This document shows positions 1 through 5,921 of a DNA stretch of 7,169 bases, one piece after another (the stretch's first letter is position 1; every line of letters starts with the position of its first letter). Made by a program: the position numbers and the translations under genes. The notes under the pieces are model-generated. The model saw nothing but the letters and a program-made list of their open reading frames with translations. It did not search any database and was not told where the DNA came from. Source of the DNA: Psychroflexus sp. (GTDB lineage Bacteria > Bacteroidota > Bacteroidia > Flavobacteriales > Flavobacteriaceae); the NCBI GenBank assembly GCA_003565575.1, contig PXBV01000332.1, forward strand, positions 1 through 7,169, in the 5' to 3' direction.

Positions 1-163
1 ACAACTCAGCAAGGTTCTGTTTAGCTTCTACAACTTTAGCCCAATTGTTTTTTGAAGATTCCAATTCCACAAGCTTTTCATATTCAGCTATTGCCGCCTT
101 CAAACTTCCTTCACTTACCAATTTTAAGGCCTTGATGTTTGTAATATTTATGAGAAACAAATA
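1..163 (-). CDS. Partial minus-strand reading frame, helical TPR-like fragment or gene remnant
   Basis: The minus strand is open for 54 codons from just after an in-frame TAA (164-166) to the window edge. The other two minus frames are closed by stops. The translation is Lys/Glu/Ala/Leu-rich, with stretches such as SLKAAIAEYEKLVELE and WAKVVEAKQNLAEL, so it looks like amphipathic helices of tetratricopeptide type; that is an impression from composition and spacing, not a family match. There is no ATG. The only early start candidate is TTG at 158-160, so this is either the 5' end of a gene with a TTG start that continues to the left, or the surviving part of a decayed gene. The overlapping plus-strand frame is also open, but its codons look like an antisense shadow. 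The gene would be divergent from the GH16 gene. I cannot assign a function. Confidence 0.35.
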
Positions 164-401
164 TTAGAGCAAAAGAATTGATCGTGCTTTGTCGTGAACT
201 ATACAAAATACATCATGAAATGCATGCTCAAGACAACCTTCATATCAAAAAATCAATTTTTTGCCTAAGAATTTCAATGTAACATTTAGCTTGTGCCCAA
301 TATTTATTTTGATTAAAAACAGTGACTTATATATGATTTAACAGAGAATACTCCTTAAAACCAATCATCTATACCTATTTTTAGAAAAAAAATTGAAATT
401 A
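164..401. other. Intergenic region upstream of the GH16 gene
   Basis: This AT-rich stretch has stops in all frames and no convincing hairpin, repeat or RNA. It must hold the GH16 promoter. The nearest thing to a Bacteroidota -7 box (TAnnTTTG) is TTATTTTG at 304-311, one mismatch away, with no TTG/TTTG box at the usual spacing, so I do not call it. The last 20 bases before the GH16 start are A-rich, which is common for translation starts in this phylum. Confidence 0.5.
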
Positions 402-2039
402 ATGAATAAATTATTACTTTTTACTTATTTCTTACTGATTTCTATCAATGGTTTTTCACAACTTTTAAAAGATGATTTTGAGGGAAATTCCACAATTTCT
501 ACATGGCTTGGAGACGATGCCAACTTAACCTTAGATTACGATAATCCATTTCCTGACGTGGTCAATCCCTATGGAAAGGTCTTGAAATATGAAGATATAG
601 GTGGCCGGTACGCCAATGTGAGATTTGAATCTAGTACACCTATTATTATAGATGAAGATACTCCATTTAGTCTTAAAATTTATATTGACTCTGGAAGTCT
701 TACTGGAGAACAAACCAACCAAATCGCTCTAAAACTTCAAAATGGAAATCTTGGTGGTGCAGCTTGGACAACTCAAACTGAAATTTTAAAGCCCGTGGTG
801 GTTGATCAATGGCAAACTGTAACCTTCAATTTTGTTAATGATAACTTCATTAATATTGATGAAAATTCTCCACACCCGATAGATCGTACCGATTTCACTA
901 GAGTTGTGTTACAGGTAAATGGAGAAGATAATAATGACCATGTGACTGCTTACATAGACGATTTTTATTTTGAAGGTGGTGAGGTCCCTGCTACCGAACC
1001 AAACCCAAATGATCCCGTGTATGATGAATTAATCTGGTCTGATGAATTTGAAACTGATGGTGCATTGGACTCCGATAAATGGTTTCATCAAACCGTTCTG
1101 CCTTCTGAGCAAAATGGAGAGCCCTCTTGGTTTAATGGTGAAATTCAGCATTATACCAATAGAATTGATAATTCATTTGTAGAGGATGGAAAATTACATC
1201 TCGTCGCTAAAAAAGAAACATTTACTGATCAAGGTGTGACTAAAGAATACACCTCGGCCAGACTCAACTCAAAATTTGCATTTACCTACGGGCGCGTAGA
1301 AGTCCGCGCCAAACTCCCAACTGGTGTAGGAACTTGGCCTGCGATATGGACCTTAGGTAAAAATATTGAAGAGGTAGGGACGTATTGGGACAATGAAGGC
1401 TTTGGCACTAAACCCTGGCCGGCTTGTGGGGAAATTGATATTATGGAACATTGGGGTACTAACCAGAGTTATATTTCCAGTGCTATGCACACACCCTCAA
1501 GCTTTGGCGGAACTGTAAATCATGGAGGTAGAGTCATCCCCACGGTTTCCACAGAATTTCACACCTATACGCTAGAATGGTACGAAGACAGGATGGTTTT
1601 CAGTGTGGATGATATTGTCCATTACACCTACAAACCTGATGTAAGAAATGCTGACACATGGCCCTTTGATGATGATCAATTCATTTTGCTCAACACTGCC
1701 ATAGAACCTAATATAGATCCAGAGTTTGAAGAAGGCACTATGGAAATTGAATACGTTCGGGTTTATCAAGAAAGCACCTTAGGAACGTCTCAAGCAGAAG
1801 AAACCTCTGAGCTTAAATTATTTCCAAATCCAGCGAAAACTAATGTTAGAATTCAAAATGAAAACTACACAGACAACCAAACTATAGAAGTTTACTCTAT
1901 GCAAGGGCGCTTGATACAGACATATCCACTAAACAATTCAATTACAAATGTGGATATTTCTTCTTATTCTTCTGGGGTGTATTTGTTTAAACACCTTACG
2001 TCCAACTCTAGTAAAACCTATAAAGTGATCAAGGAATAA
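402..2039 (+). CDS. Secreted GH16 endo-beta-1,3-glucanase (laminarinase-type) with T9SS sorting domain
   Basis: Predicted extracellular enzyme that cleaves beta-1,3 (or mixed-linked) glucans such as laminarin, with retention of configuration. The start is ATG at 402 (545 aa); a TTG nine bases upstream adds only three residues. Residues 1-19 form a signal peptide (Lys3, hydrophobic core, GFS before Gln20). Residues about 21-193 are a beta-rich module resembling a carbohydrate-binding domain. Residues about 207-456 are the GH16 domain: WFNGEIQHYT near the start, GTWPAIWTLG, then the catalytic GEIDIMEHWG with the ExDxxE spacing of the bulged, laminarinase-type subgroup (Glu344 nucleophile, Asp346, Glu349 acid/base). 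Residues about 471-545 are a type A T9SS domain (LFPNPA start, GRLIQ, SSGVYLFK), so the product should cross the outer membrane and be surface-bound or released. It resembles the Zobellia laminarinases as I recall them. No SusC/SusD or regulator lies beside it. Exact substrate is inferred. Confidence 0.95.
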   Translation: MNKLLLFTYFLLISINGFSQLLKDDFEGNSTISTWLGDDANLTLDYDNPFPDVVNPYGKVLKYEDIGGRYANVRFESSTPIIIDEDTPFSLKIYIDSGSLTGEQTNQIALKLQNGNLGGAAWTTQTEILKPVVVDQWQTVTFNFVNDNFINIDENSPHPIDRTDFTRVVLQVNGEDNNDHVTAYIDDFYFEGGEVPATEPNPNDPVYDELIWSDEFETDGALDSDKWFHQTVLPSEQNGEPSWFNGEIQHYTNRIDNSFVEDGKLHLVAKKETFTDQGVTKEYTSARLNSKFAFTYGRVEVRAKLPTGVGTWPAIWTLGKNIEEVGTYWDNEGFGTKPWPACGEIDIMEHWGTNQSYISSAMHTPSSFGGTVNHGGRVIPTVSTEFHTYTLEWYEDRMVFSVDDIVHYTYKPDVRNADTWPFDDDQFILLNTAIEPNIDPEFEEGTMEIEYVRVYQESTLGTSQAEETSELKLFPNPAKTNVRIQNENYTDNQTIEVYSMQGRLIQTYPLNNSITNVDISSYSSGVYLFKHLTSNSSKTYKVIKE

Positions 2040-2118
2040 AAATTACTCTAATATATGGTAAGCCTTCATTTGAATAAAAAAATAGTAAATATCAACTTCA
2101 AACGTATACTAAACAGCT

Positions 2119-2249
2119 AGCCCTGATGGAAGCGGTATCCTTGTGGCTCTATGCCTCTAGCCGACGTCTTGCCAAAAAGCGACTGGAAGAAGCTCTTTTG
2201 GCGAGGTAGGAGACTTGGCTTAGAGCCACAAGATAAAGCTGAGAGCAGG
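2119..2249 (+). ncRNA. Flavo-1-like structured RNA, with enlarged apical hairpin
   Basis: The outer sequences AGCCCTGATGGAAGCGG (from 2119) and GCTGAGAGCAGG (ending 2249) match the pattern I recall for the Flavo-1 RNA motif, common between genes of flavobacteria. The fold supports an RNA: CCTG 2122-2125 pairs with CAGG 2246-2249; GC and TAT on the left pair with ATA and GC on the right around a purine-rich internal loop; then CTTGTGGCTCTA 2140-2151 pairs perfectly over 12 bp with 2221-2232. Inside lies a second hairpin (2166-2207). The consensus-like orientation is plus, the same as both flanking genes. It begins 80 bases after the GH16 stop and ends 75 bases before the methyltransferase start, so it could be a 3' element of one or a leader of the other. 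Its function is unknown. The family name is from memory and needs a covariance-model search. Confidence 0.65.
2166..2207 (+). other. Nested stem-loop within the Flavo-1-like RNA
   Basis: Bases 2166-2177 (GTCTTGCCAAAA) pair with 2196-2207 (TTTTGGCGAGGT), 12 bp including three G-U pairs. After a bulged C at 2195, AGC 2178-2180 pairs with GCT 2192-2194, leaving an 11-base purine-rich loop. It sits at the tip of the larger stem, and short complementary blocks (AGCC 2159-2162 with GGCT 2217-2220) can join the two. It is not followed by a T tract, so it does not look like an intrinsic terminator on the plus strand. Confidence 0.55.
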
Positions 2250-2324
2250 TTCCTGACTCCAAACTATGTGAACCCCCTTGGTGAAAAAAAAATTAAAAAG
2301 CTTTAGTCTTCCGTTTGATATGAT

Positions 2325-2918
2325 ATGTTAGCTTTGAGTTTTACTATATGCCCCATGTCAATATTTACTTTGCTTACCAAATTTAAAGACAAACGTAGAA
2401 ATTTTGCCAAAAACAGGTTGATAGGTGATTTTTTGGACACCTCTTTTGCTGTGGTAGATATTGGCACGGGTAGTGGCGGTTTTGCCAAGTTTCTCCAACG
2501 CAAAGGTCTTGAGGTGACTCCTGTAGATGTTGTGGATAAGTCTACTTACGCAGACCTTTCTGCCGTGTTGTACGATGGTAAACATCTGCCTTTTGAGACT
2601 AACAGCTTTGATGCTTCTTTGTTGATTACGGTATTGCACCACTGCACTAACCCAGAGCAAGTGTTTGAGGAAGCAGTGCGGGTTTCTAACAGTAAGATTG
2701 TAGTATTGGAGGACGTTTACTCCAATTGGTTGATGAAACGACTTACTTGGTTGATGGATTCCTTGGTTAATTTAGAATTTAGAGGGCATCCACACTCTAA
2801 TAAGACTGAAACGGAATGGGAAACTTTGTTTAGAAACCATGGTTTAATTGTGAACAAAAAAATAAAAACCAAGGTATTATTGATTTTTACTCAGGTTATG
2901 TATCACTTAGAAAAGTGA
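2325..2918 (+). CDS. Class I SAM-dependent methyltransferase (Methyltransf_11-like), substrate unknown
   Basis: A 197-residue Rossmann-fold methyltransferase that should transfer a methyl group from S-adenosylmethionine. Motif I is VVDIGTGSGG at residues 43-52 (SAM-binding glycine loop); the acidic residue after strand 2 is in VTPVDVVD (Asp68 or Asp71); DGKHLPF at 84-90 and the FDAS...VLHHCTNP block at 95-110 are the usual motif II/III region. There is no signal peptide, so it is cytoplasmic. The C-terminal part, about 150-197, is basic and shows no substrate-specific motif I recognise. Two starts are possible: ATG 2325, or ATG 2355 (Met11), which gives 187 residues and an N-terminus (MSIFTLLTKF) that looks more natural; I keep the longer one without strong evidence. 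It stands alone, 75 bases after the structured RNA and convergent with murA, with 84 bp between the stops. Confidence 0.85.
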   Translation: MLALSFTICPMSIFTLLTKFKDKRRNFAKNRLIGDFLDTSFAVVDIGTGSGGFAKFLQRKGLEVTPVDVVDKSTYADLSAVLYDGKHLPFETNSFDASLLITVLHHCTNPEQVFEEAVRVSNSKIVVLEDVYSNWLMKRLTWLMDSLVNLEFRGHPHSNKTETEWETLFRNHGLIVNKKIKTKVLLIFTQVMYHLEK

Positions 2919-3002
2919 TATTTTCAGTACAGCTTTTCTTGTCCTTTTATTGTTTCATAATTTTTTCCAACCTTATAAAGTCTCTTATGAGGAGATTTCA
3001 AG

Positions 3003-4316
3003 TTAATCGTAACGATGAATTTTTGCACCAATAGCCCTTAATCTACCGTCTATATCTTCGTAACCTCTATCAATTTGTTCAATGTTATGAATGGTAGATG
3101 TTCCTTTGGCTGATAGTGCAGCAATAAGTAAAGATATGCCTGCTCTAATATCTGGACTAGTCATGGTAGTGGCTTTGAGCTGAGATTGAAAGTCATGACC
3201 AATTACTGTAGCTCTGTGTGGATCACAAAGGATAATTTTGGCGCCCATGTCAATTAATTTATCTACAAAGAAAAGTCGGCTCTCAAACATTTTTTGATGT
3301 ATGAGTACGCTTCCTCTTGCTTGGGTAGCTACTACCAACATTATGCTTAATAGGTCTGGGGTAAAGCCAGGCCAGGGAGCGTCGCTTATGTTCATAATAG
3401 AACCGTCTATAAAGCTTGCGACTTCATAACCTTGAGTATGGGCTGGAATGTAAATATCATCTCCTTTTTTCTCTAATTGTATGCCGAGTTTCTTGAACGT
3501 GACAGGAATTATCCCAAGATGTTCCCAACTCACGTTTTTGATAGTAATTTCACTTTTGGTCATGGCTGCTAGACCAATCCAGGAACCAATTTCTATCATG
3601 TCTGGCAGTATCCTGTGCGTACAACCTGATAGGGTTTTTACGCCTGTTATCTTCAATAAATTGGATCCAATCCCATCAATATTAGCTCCCATAGAGACAA
3701 GCATTTTGGATAATTGCTGTATGTATGGCTCACAAGCTGCATTGTAAATGGTAGTTTGTCCTTCAGCAAGGACAGCTGCCATTAAAATATTGGCGGTACC
3801 TGTAACAGAGGCTTCTTCTAGCAGCATATCTGTTCCTTGTAATCCTTCTGGTGCTTCCACACCATAAAAGCGCTCTTCTTTATTGTATCTAAATTTAGCA
3901 CCAAGGTTGATAAACCCACCAAAGTGTGTATCGAGTCGTCTTCTACCAATTTTATCTCCGCCTGGCCTTGGGATGTAGCCTTTACCAAACCGACCGAGCA
4001 AAGGCCCTACTATCATGATAGATCCTCTTAGACTGCTTCCCTCCTTTTTAAATTGTTCACTTTCTAGGTATTGCAGATTTAGCTCATCAGCTTTAAATGA
4101 AAAGCTGCCTTTGCCAAGTTTTTGGATTTTCACTCCAAGATTTCCAAGGATTTCTATCAATTTGTTAACATCACGAATGTCTGGAACATTATTAATTTTG
4201 ACTTCTTCTGGAGTTAAAAGAACAGCACAAAGGATTTGTAAAGCTTCATTTTTAGCGCCTTGTGGATGGATTTCGCCATTTAGTGGGTGTCCTCCTTCAA
4301 TTTGAAATGTGGCCAT
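3003..4316 (-). CDS. murA: UDP-N-acetylglucosamine 1-carboxyvinyltransferase (MurA), Asp-type active-site loop
   Basis: Cytoplasmic enzyme of the first committed step of peptidoglycan synthesis: enolpyruvyl transfer from PEP to UDP-GlcNAc. It is full length at 437 aa (E. coli MurA has 419). Visible active-site features are Lys22 in GAKNEALQ, the flexible loop RPGGDKIGRRRLD at 117-129, the general-base region APWPGFTPD with Asp321, and Arg391 in PDIRAGISLL. In E. coli the loop reads PGGC, with Cys115 as the residue alkylated by fosfomycin; here that position is Asp121 (codon at 3954-3956). MurA enzymes with Asp here are active and fosfomycin-insensitive in several bacteria, so intrinsic resistance is predicted. 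The start ATG (4314-4316) directly follows the TAA of the DUF4290 gene, with no spacer and no Shine-Dalgarno sequence, suggesting translational coupling. No clear terminator follows the stop. Confidence 0.98.
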   Translation of the reverse strand: MATFQIEGGHPLNGEIHPQGAKNEALQILCAVLLTPEEVKINNVPDIRDVNKLIEILGNLGVKIQKLGKGSFSFKADELNLQYLESEQFKKEGSSLRGSIMIVGPLLGRFGKGYIPRPGGDKIGRRRLDTHFGGFINLGAKFRYNKEERFYGVEAPEGLQGTDMLLEEASVTGTANILMAAVLAEGQTTIYNAACEPYIQQLSKMLVSMGANIDGIGSNLLKITGVKTLSGCTHRILPDMIEIGSWIGLAAMTKSEITIKNVSWEHLGIIPVTFKKLGIQLEKKGDDIYIPAHTQGYEVASFIDGSIMNISDAPWPGFTPDLLSIMLVVATQARGSVLIHQKMFESRLFFVDKLIDMGAKIILCDPHRATVIGHDFQSQLKATTMTSPDIRAGISLLIAALSAKGTSTIHNIEQIDRGYEDIDGRLRAIGAKIHRYD

Positions 4317-4958
4317 TTAGTATTTTCGTTTTCGATTACGATTATTTCCCTTAAAATTCTTTTTCTGTGGTTTAGAATATTTCTTGGTTTGCCTTACCAA
4401 AGAATTTGCATCACTTAATTCTTCATCATCTGCGGTTAAGTTGAGCTTACCATCGCTTAAATCCCTTAAATGATCAAAGATAATTTTATCTGAGACTGAA
4501 TCTTTATTCCAATTTAAATAACACTTCTTCATGTGGTTGGCAATGTTAAACATCAACCCCTCCTTCATTTCTCCGTCTTCAATCTTAATGGCTTCATCTA
4601 TCATACGTTTGATGTTGTTGCCATAAAACCTGTACTTGGGGAAATTTTGTGGATAAGCTAAAGGCTCAGGTCGGGCGTAGAGCTCCTCGCGGGAAGGTTT
4701 AGGGAATGGAGAATCTACGTCCAATTCAAAATCGCTAATGATAAAGAGTTGATCCCATAATTTATGCTGGAAATCTGGTACGTCTCTTAGATGAGGGTTC
4801 ATGTTTCCCATTACATCTACTATTCCTTTTGCTGTGTTGTTACGCTTTTCTTTATCCTCTATGGTTTTAGCATATTCTACCATTTTTTGGATGTGTCTTC
4901 CATATTCTGGAATTTTTAAGGAGTTGCGTTCAGAGTTATACTCGAGATAAGTTATCAA
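4317..4958 (-). CDS. DUF4290 family protein, unknown function, TTG start
   Basis: A 213-residue soluble protein that I recognise as DUF4290, a Bacteroidota-specific family without a known role. Conserved blocks are PEYGRHIQKMVEYAKTIED (18-36) and NMNPHLRDVPDFQHKLWDQL (52-71). A second block at 112-143 repeats the first without gaps (Tyr-Gly, Ile, Met, Ala, Ile-Glu-Asp, Glu), so the protein is an internal duplication. The tail from about 192 is rich in Lys, Arg and Asn, is probably disordered, and could bind nucleic acid; that is inference. The start is TTG at 4956-4958: an in-frame TAA lies 12 bases upstream, no ATG occurs before Met26, and the conserved region begins well before that. Its stop abuts the murA ATG, so the two are almost certainly cotranscribed; the DUF493 gene is 52 bases upstream on the same strand. 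A link to cell envelope synthesis is suggested only by this context. Confidence 0.9.
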   Translation of the reverse strand: MITYLEYNSERNSLKIPEYGRHIQKMVEYAKTIEDKEKRNNTAKGIVDVMGNMNPHLRDVPDFQHKLWDQLFIISDFELDVDSPFPKPSREELYARPEPLAYPQNFPKYRFYGNNIKRMIDEAIKIEDGEMKEGLMFNIANHMKKCYLNWNKDSVSDKIIFDHLRDLSDGKLNLTADDEELSDANSLVRQTKKYSKPQKKNFKGNNRNRKRKY

Positions 4959-4982
4959 TGGTCTTGGATTTTAATAATGTTG

Positions 4983-4990
4983 CAAAGTAA
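4983..4990 (-). promoter_or_regulatory. Possible -7 promoter box for DUF4290-murA
   Basis: On the minus strand this reads TTACTTTG, one base from the Bacteroidota -7 consensus TAnnTTTG. It would start RNA roughly 15-20 bases before the TTG start of the DUF4290 gene. No convincing -33 TTG box lies at the usual distance, and read-through from the DUF493 gene is an alternative. Confidence 0.25.
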
Positions 4991-5010
4991 GCATTTTAAT
5001 TTTACTCAGG

Positions 5011-5316
5011 TTAAAGAGAAATCACATTATCTACTTCTTCTCCTACTAGTTTATACTTTTCTATAACAATATCTGGAGATTTTAGGGTCACGTTTATAGA
5101 AACGCTGGTATATTTGCCTTTTGAAGATTGTTTAGTAGAAATAACGGCTCCCATATTGTCAAAAATAGAAAGAAGTTGATCAATGTTTTCTGGATCTGAT
5201 GAAGGTACAATAAATTTATACAGGTAGGGCGCTGGCCAATTACTTGTTTTTTTGAGCCTTTTGCGTAAGGTCTTGTAAAATTCATCAGACGATTTTTCTG
5301 GCTTCATTATATTCAT
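5011..5316 (-). CDS. DUF493 (YbeD/UPF0250) family protein
   Basis: A 101-residue cytoplasmic protein of the DUF493 family, whose E. coli member YbeD has a ferredoxin-like alpha/beta fold resembling small ligand-binding (ACT-type) domains; its role is unknown. The visible family features are WPAPYLYKFIVPS at 27-39, the SSKGKYTSVSI strand at 64-74 and the KSPDIVIEKYKLV segment at 79-91. Length is normal for the family. Start choice: ATG at 5314-5316 is used here; ATG at 5305-5307 would give 98 residues. A TTG further out at 5325 lies inside a good -7 promoter box and is rejected. Because that box ends only six bases before the first ATG, the transcript would be almost leaderless, which slightly favours the second ATG. 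It is first in a likely unit with DUF4290 and murA, and divergent from the ATPase-recQ pair. Confidence 0.88.
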   Translation of the reverse strand: MNIMKPEKSSDEFYKTLRKRLKKTSNWPAPYLYKFIVPSSDPENIDQLLSIFDNMGAVISTKQSSKGKYTSVSINVTLKSPDIVIEKYKLVGEEVDNVISL

Positions 5317-5322
5317 TTTATG

Positions 5323-5330
5323 CAAATATA
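5323..5330 (-). promoter_or_regulatory. Bacteroidota -7 promoter box upstream of the DUF493 gene
   Basis: On the minus strand this is TATATTTG, an exact match to TAnnTTTG, the -7 element used by the primary sigma factor in Bacteroidota. The matching -33 TTG is not evident in the AT-rich sequence 17-23 bases further upstream. The predicted start of transcription, about 4-9 bases after the box, lies at or next to the first ATG of the DUF493 gene (5316), giving a leaderless or very short-leader mRNA. It sits in the divergent spacer shared with the ATPase gene. Confidence 0.5.
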
Positions 5331-5372
5331 CTGTTATTCGCTATTTTTATAAATTCTAGTTGAATTAATTAT

Positions 5373-5921
5373 ATGTCTAAACTTAAACCAAGTAAAAACC
5401 TACTAATAGGAGGACCAAGCACAGGTAAATCTAGTGTCTTAAAGGCCTTAAAAAAAAGAGGGTTTCTGTGCTTGCCAGAAATATCCCGAGAAGTAACTTT
5501 AGAGGCGCGCCAACTTGGGATTGAGCATCTTTTTTTGGATGATCCCCTCAAGTTTAGTGAAATGCTCTTAAAAGGAAGAATAAAGCAATTTGAAATTGCA
5601 AGTGAATCTCAACAGGAGCAGGTCTTTATAGACAGAGGCATTCCAGATGTAACAGCCTATATGGATCAATTTAATGAACGTTATCCTGATGAGTTTAAAC
5701 AGGCAAACCAAAATTTCAGATACGATCATGTGTTTTTTTTTCCTGTTTGGAAAGACATCTACGTACAGGATAATGAACGCTTTGAAGACTTAGAATTGGC
5801 ATTAAATCTTGAGCGGGCTCTTATCAAAACTTATGAAAACCTAGGTTACAACTTGATAAAAATCCCTAGAACTAGCGTAGAAAAGCGGGTTGATTTTATT
5901 TTGAATACCCTAAAACTTTAA
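5373..5921 (+). CDS. P-loop ATPase/kinase-like protein, AAA_28 type
   Basis: A 182-residue cytoplasmic nucleotide-binding protein. The Walker A loop GGPSTGKS is at residues 13-20. A Walker B-like strand ends in FIDRG at 85-89, where the Asp-Arg pair resembles that of deoxynucleoside and nucleotide kinases. ERFEDLELALNLERAL at 135-150 resembles a helical lid with Arg residues near bound phosphate. The layout fits the AAA_28 group, which includes the NadR kinase domain, so a small-molecule kinase activity is possible; the substrate cannot be told and NadR's other domains are absent. The start ATG 5373 has no Shine-Dalgarno sequence, and its N-terminus puts the P-loop at the expected distance. 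Its TAA shares one base with the ATG of recQ (TAATG), so the two should be translationally coupled. I recall this ATPase-recQ pairing in other flavobacteria, but could not check it. Confidence 0.85.
   Translation: MSKLKPSKNLLIGGPSTGKSSVLKALKKRGFLCLPEISREVTLEARQLGIEHLFLDDPLKFSEMLLKGRIKQFEIASESQQEQVFIDRGIPDVTAYMDQFNERYPDEFKQANQNFRYDHVFFFPVWKDIYVQDNERFEDLELALNLERALIKTYENLGYNLIKIPRTSVEKRVDFILNTLKL

Noticed and set aside
304..311. TTATTTTG as the GH16 promoter -7 box
   Set aside because: It has one mismatch and no TTG box at the expected upstream distance; such near matches are common in AT-rich DNA.
393..401. TTG start adding MKL to the GH16 protein
   Set aside because: The ATG at 402 gives a standard signal peptide and is preceded by an A-rich leader; the TTG adds only three residues.
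2310..2317. TCCGTTTG as a promoter for the methyltransferase
   Set aside because: The A at position 2 is missing, the nearest TTG is about 29 bases upstream, and the start codon at 2325 would be leaderless.
2358..2660. Open reading frames on the strand opposite the methyltransferase
   Set aside because: They lie antisense to a frame with clear SAM-binding motifs, and their translations show no domain-like pattern.
2977..2998. Hairpin AAAgTCTC / GAGATTT between the methyltransferase and murA as a bidirectional terminator
   Set aside because: The stem is seven pairs with a bulged G and AT-rich, and no T tract follows on either strand.
3481..4305. Plus-strand open frames opposite murA
   Set aside because: They are shadows of the conserved murA coding frame, with Pro/Ser/Ile-rich translations and no recognisable features.
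5317..5325. TTG start for the DUF493 gene
   Set aside because: It lies within the exact TATATTTG promoter box, and two ATG codons follow within 20 bases.
5352..5366. AATTC-N5-GAATT inverted repeat in the divergent spacer as an operator
   Set aside because: Five-base AT-rich arms are expected by chance in this spacer and nothing else supports a regulator site.
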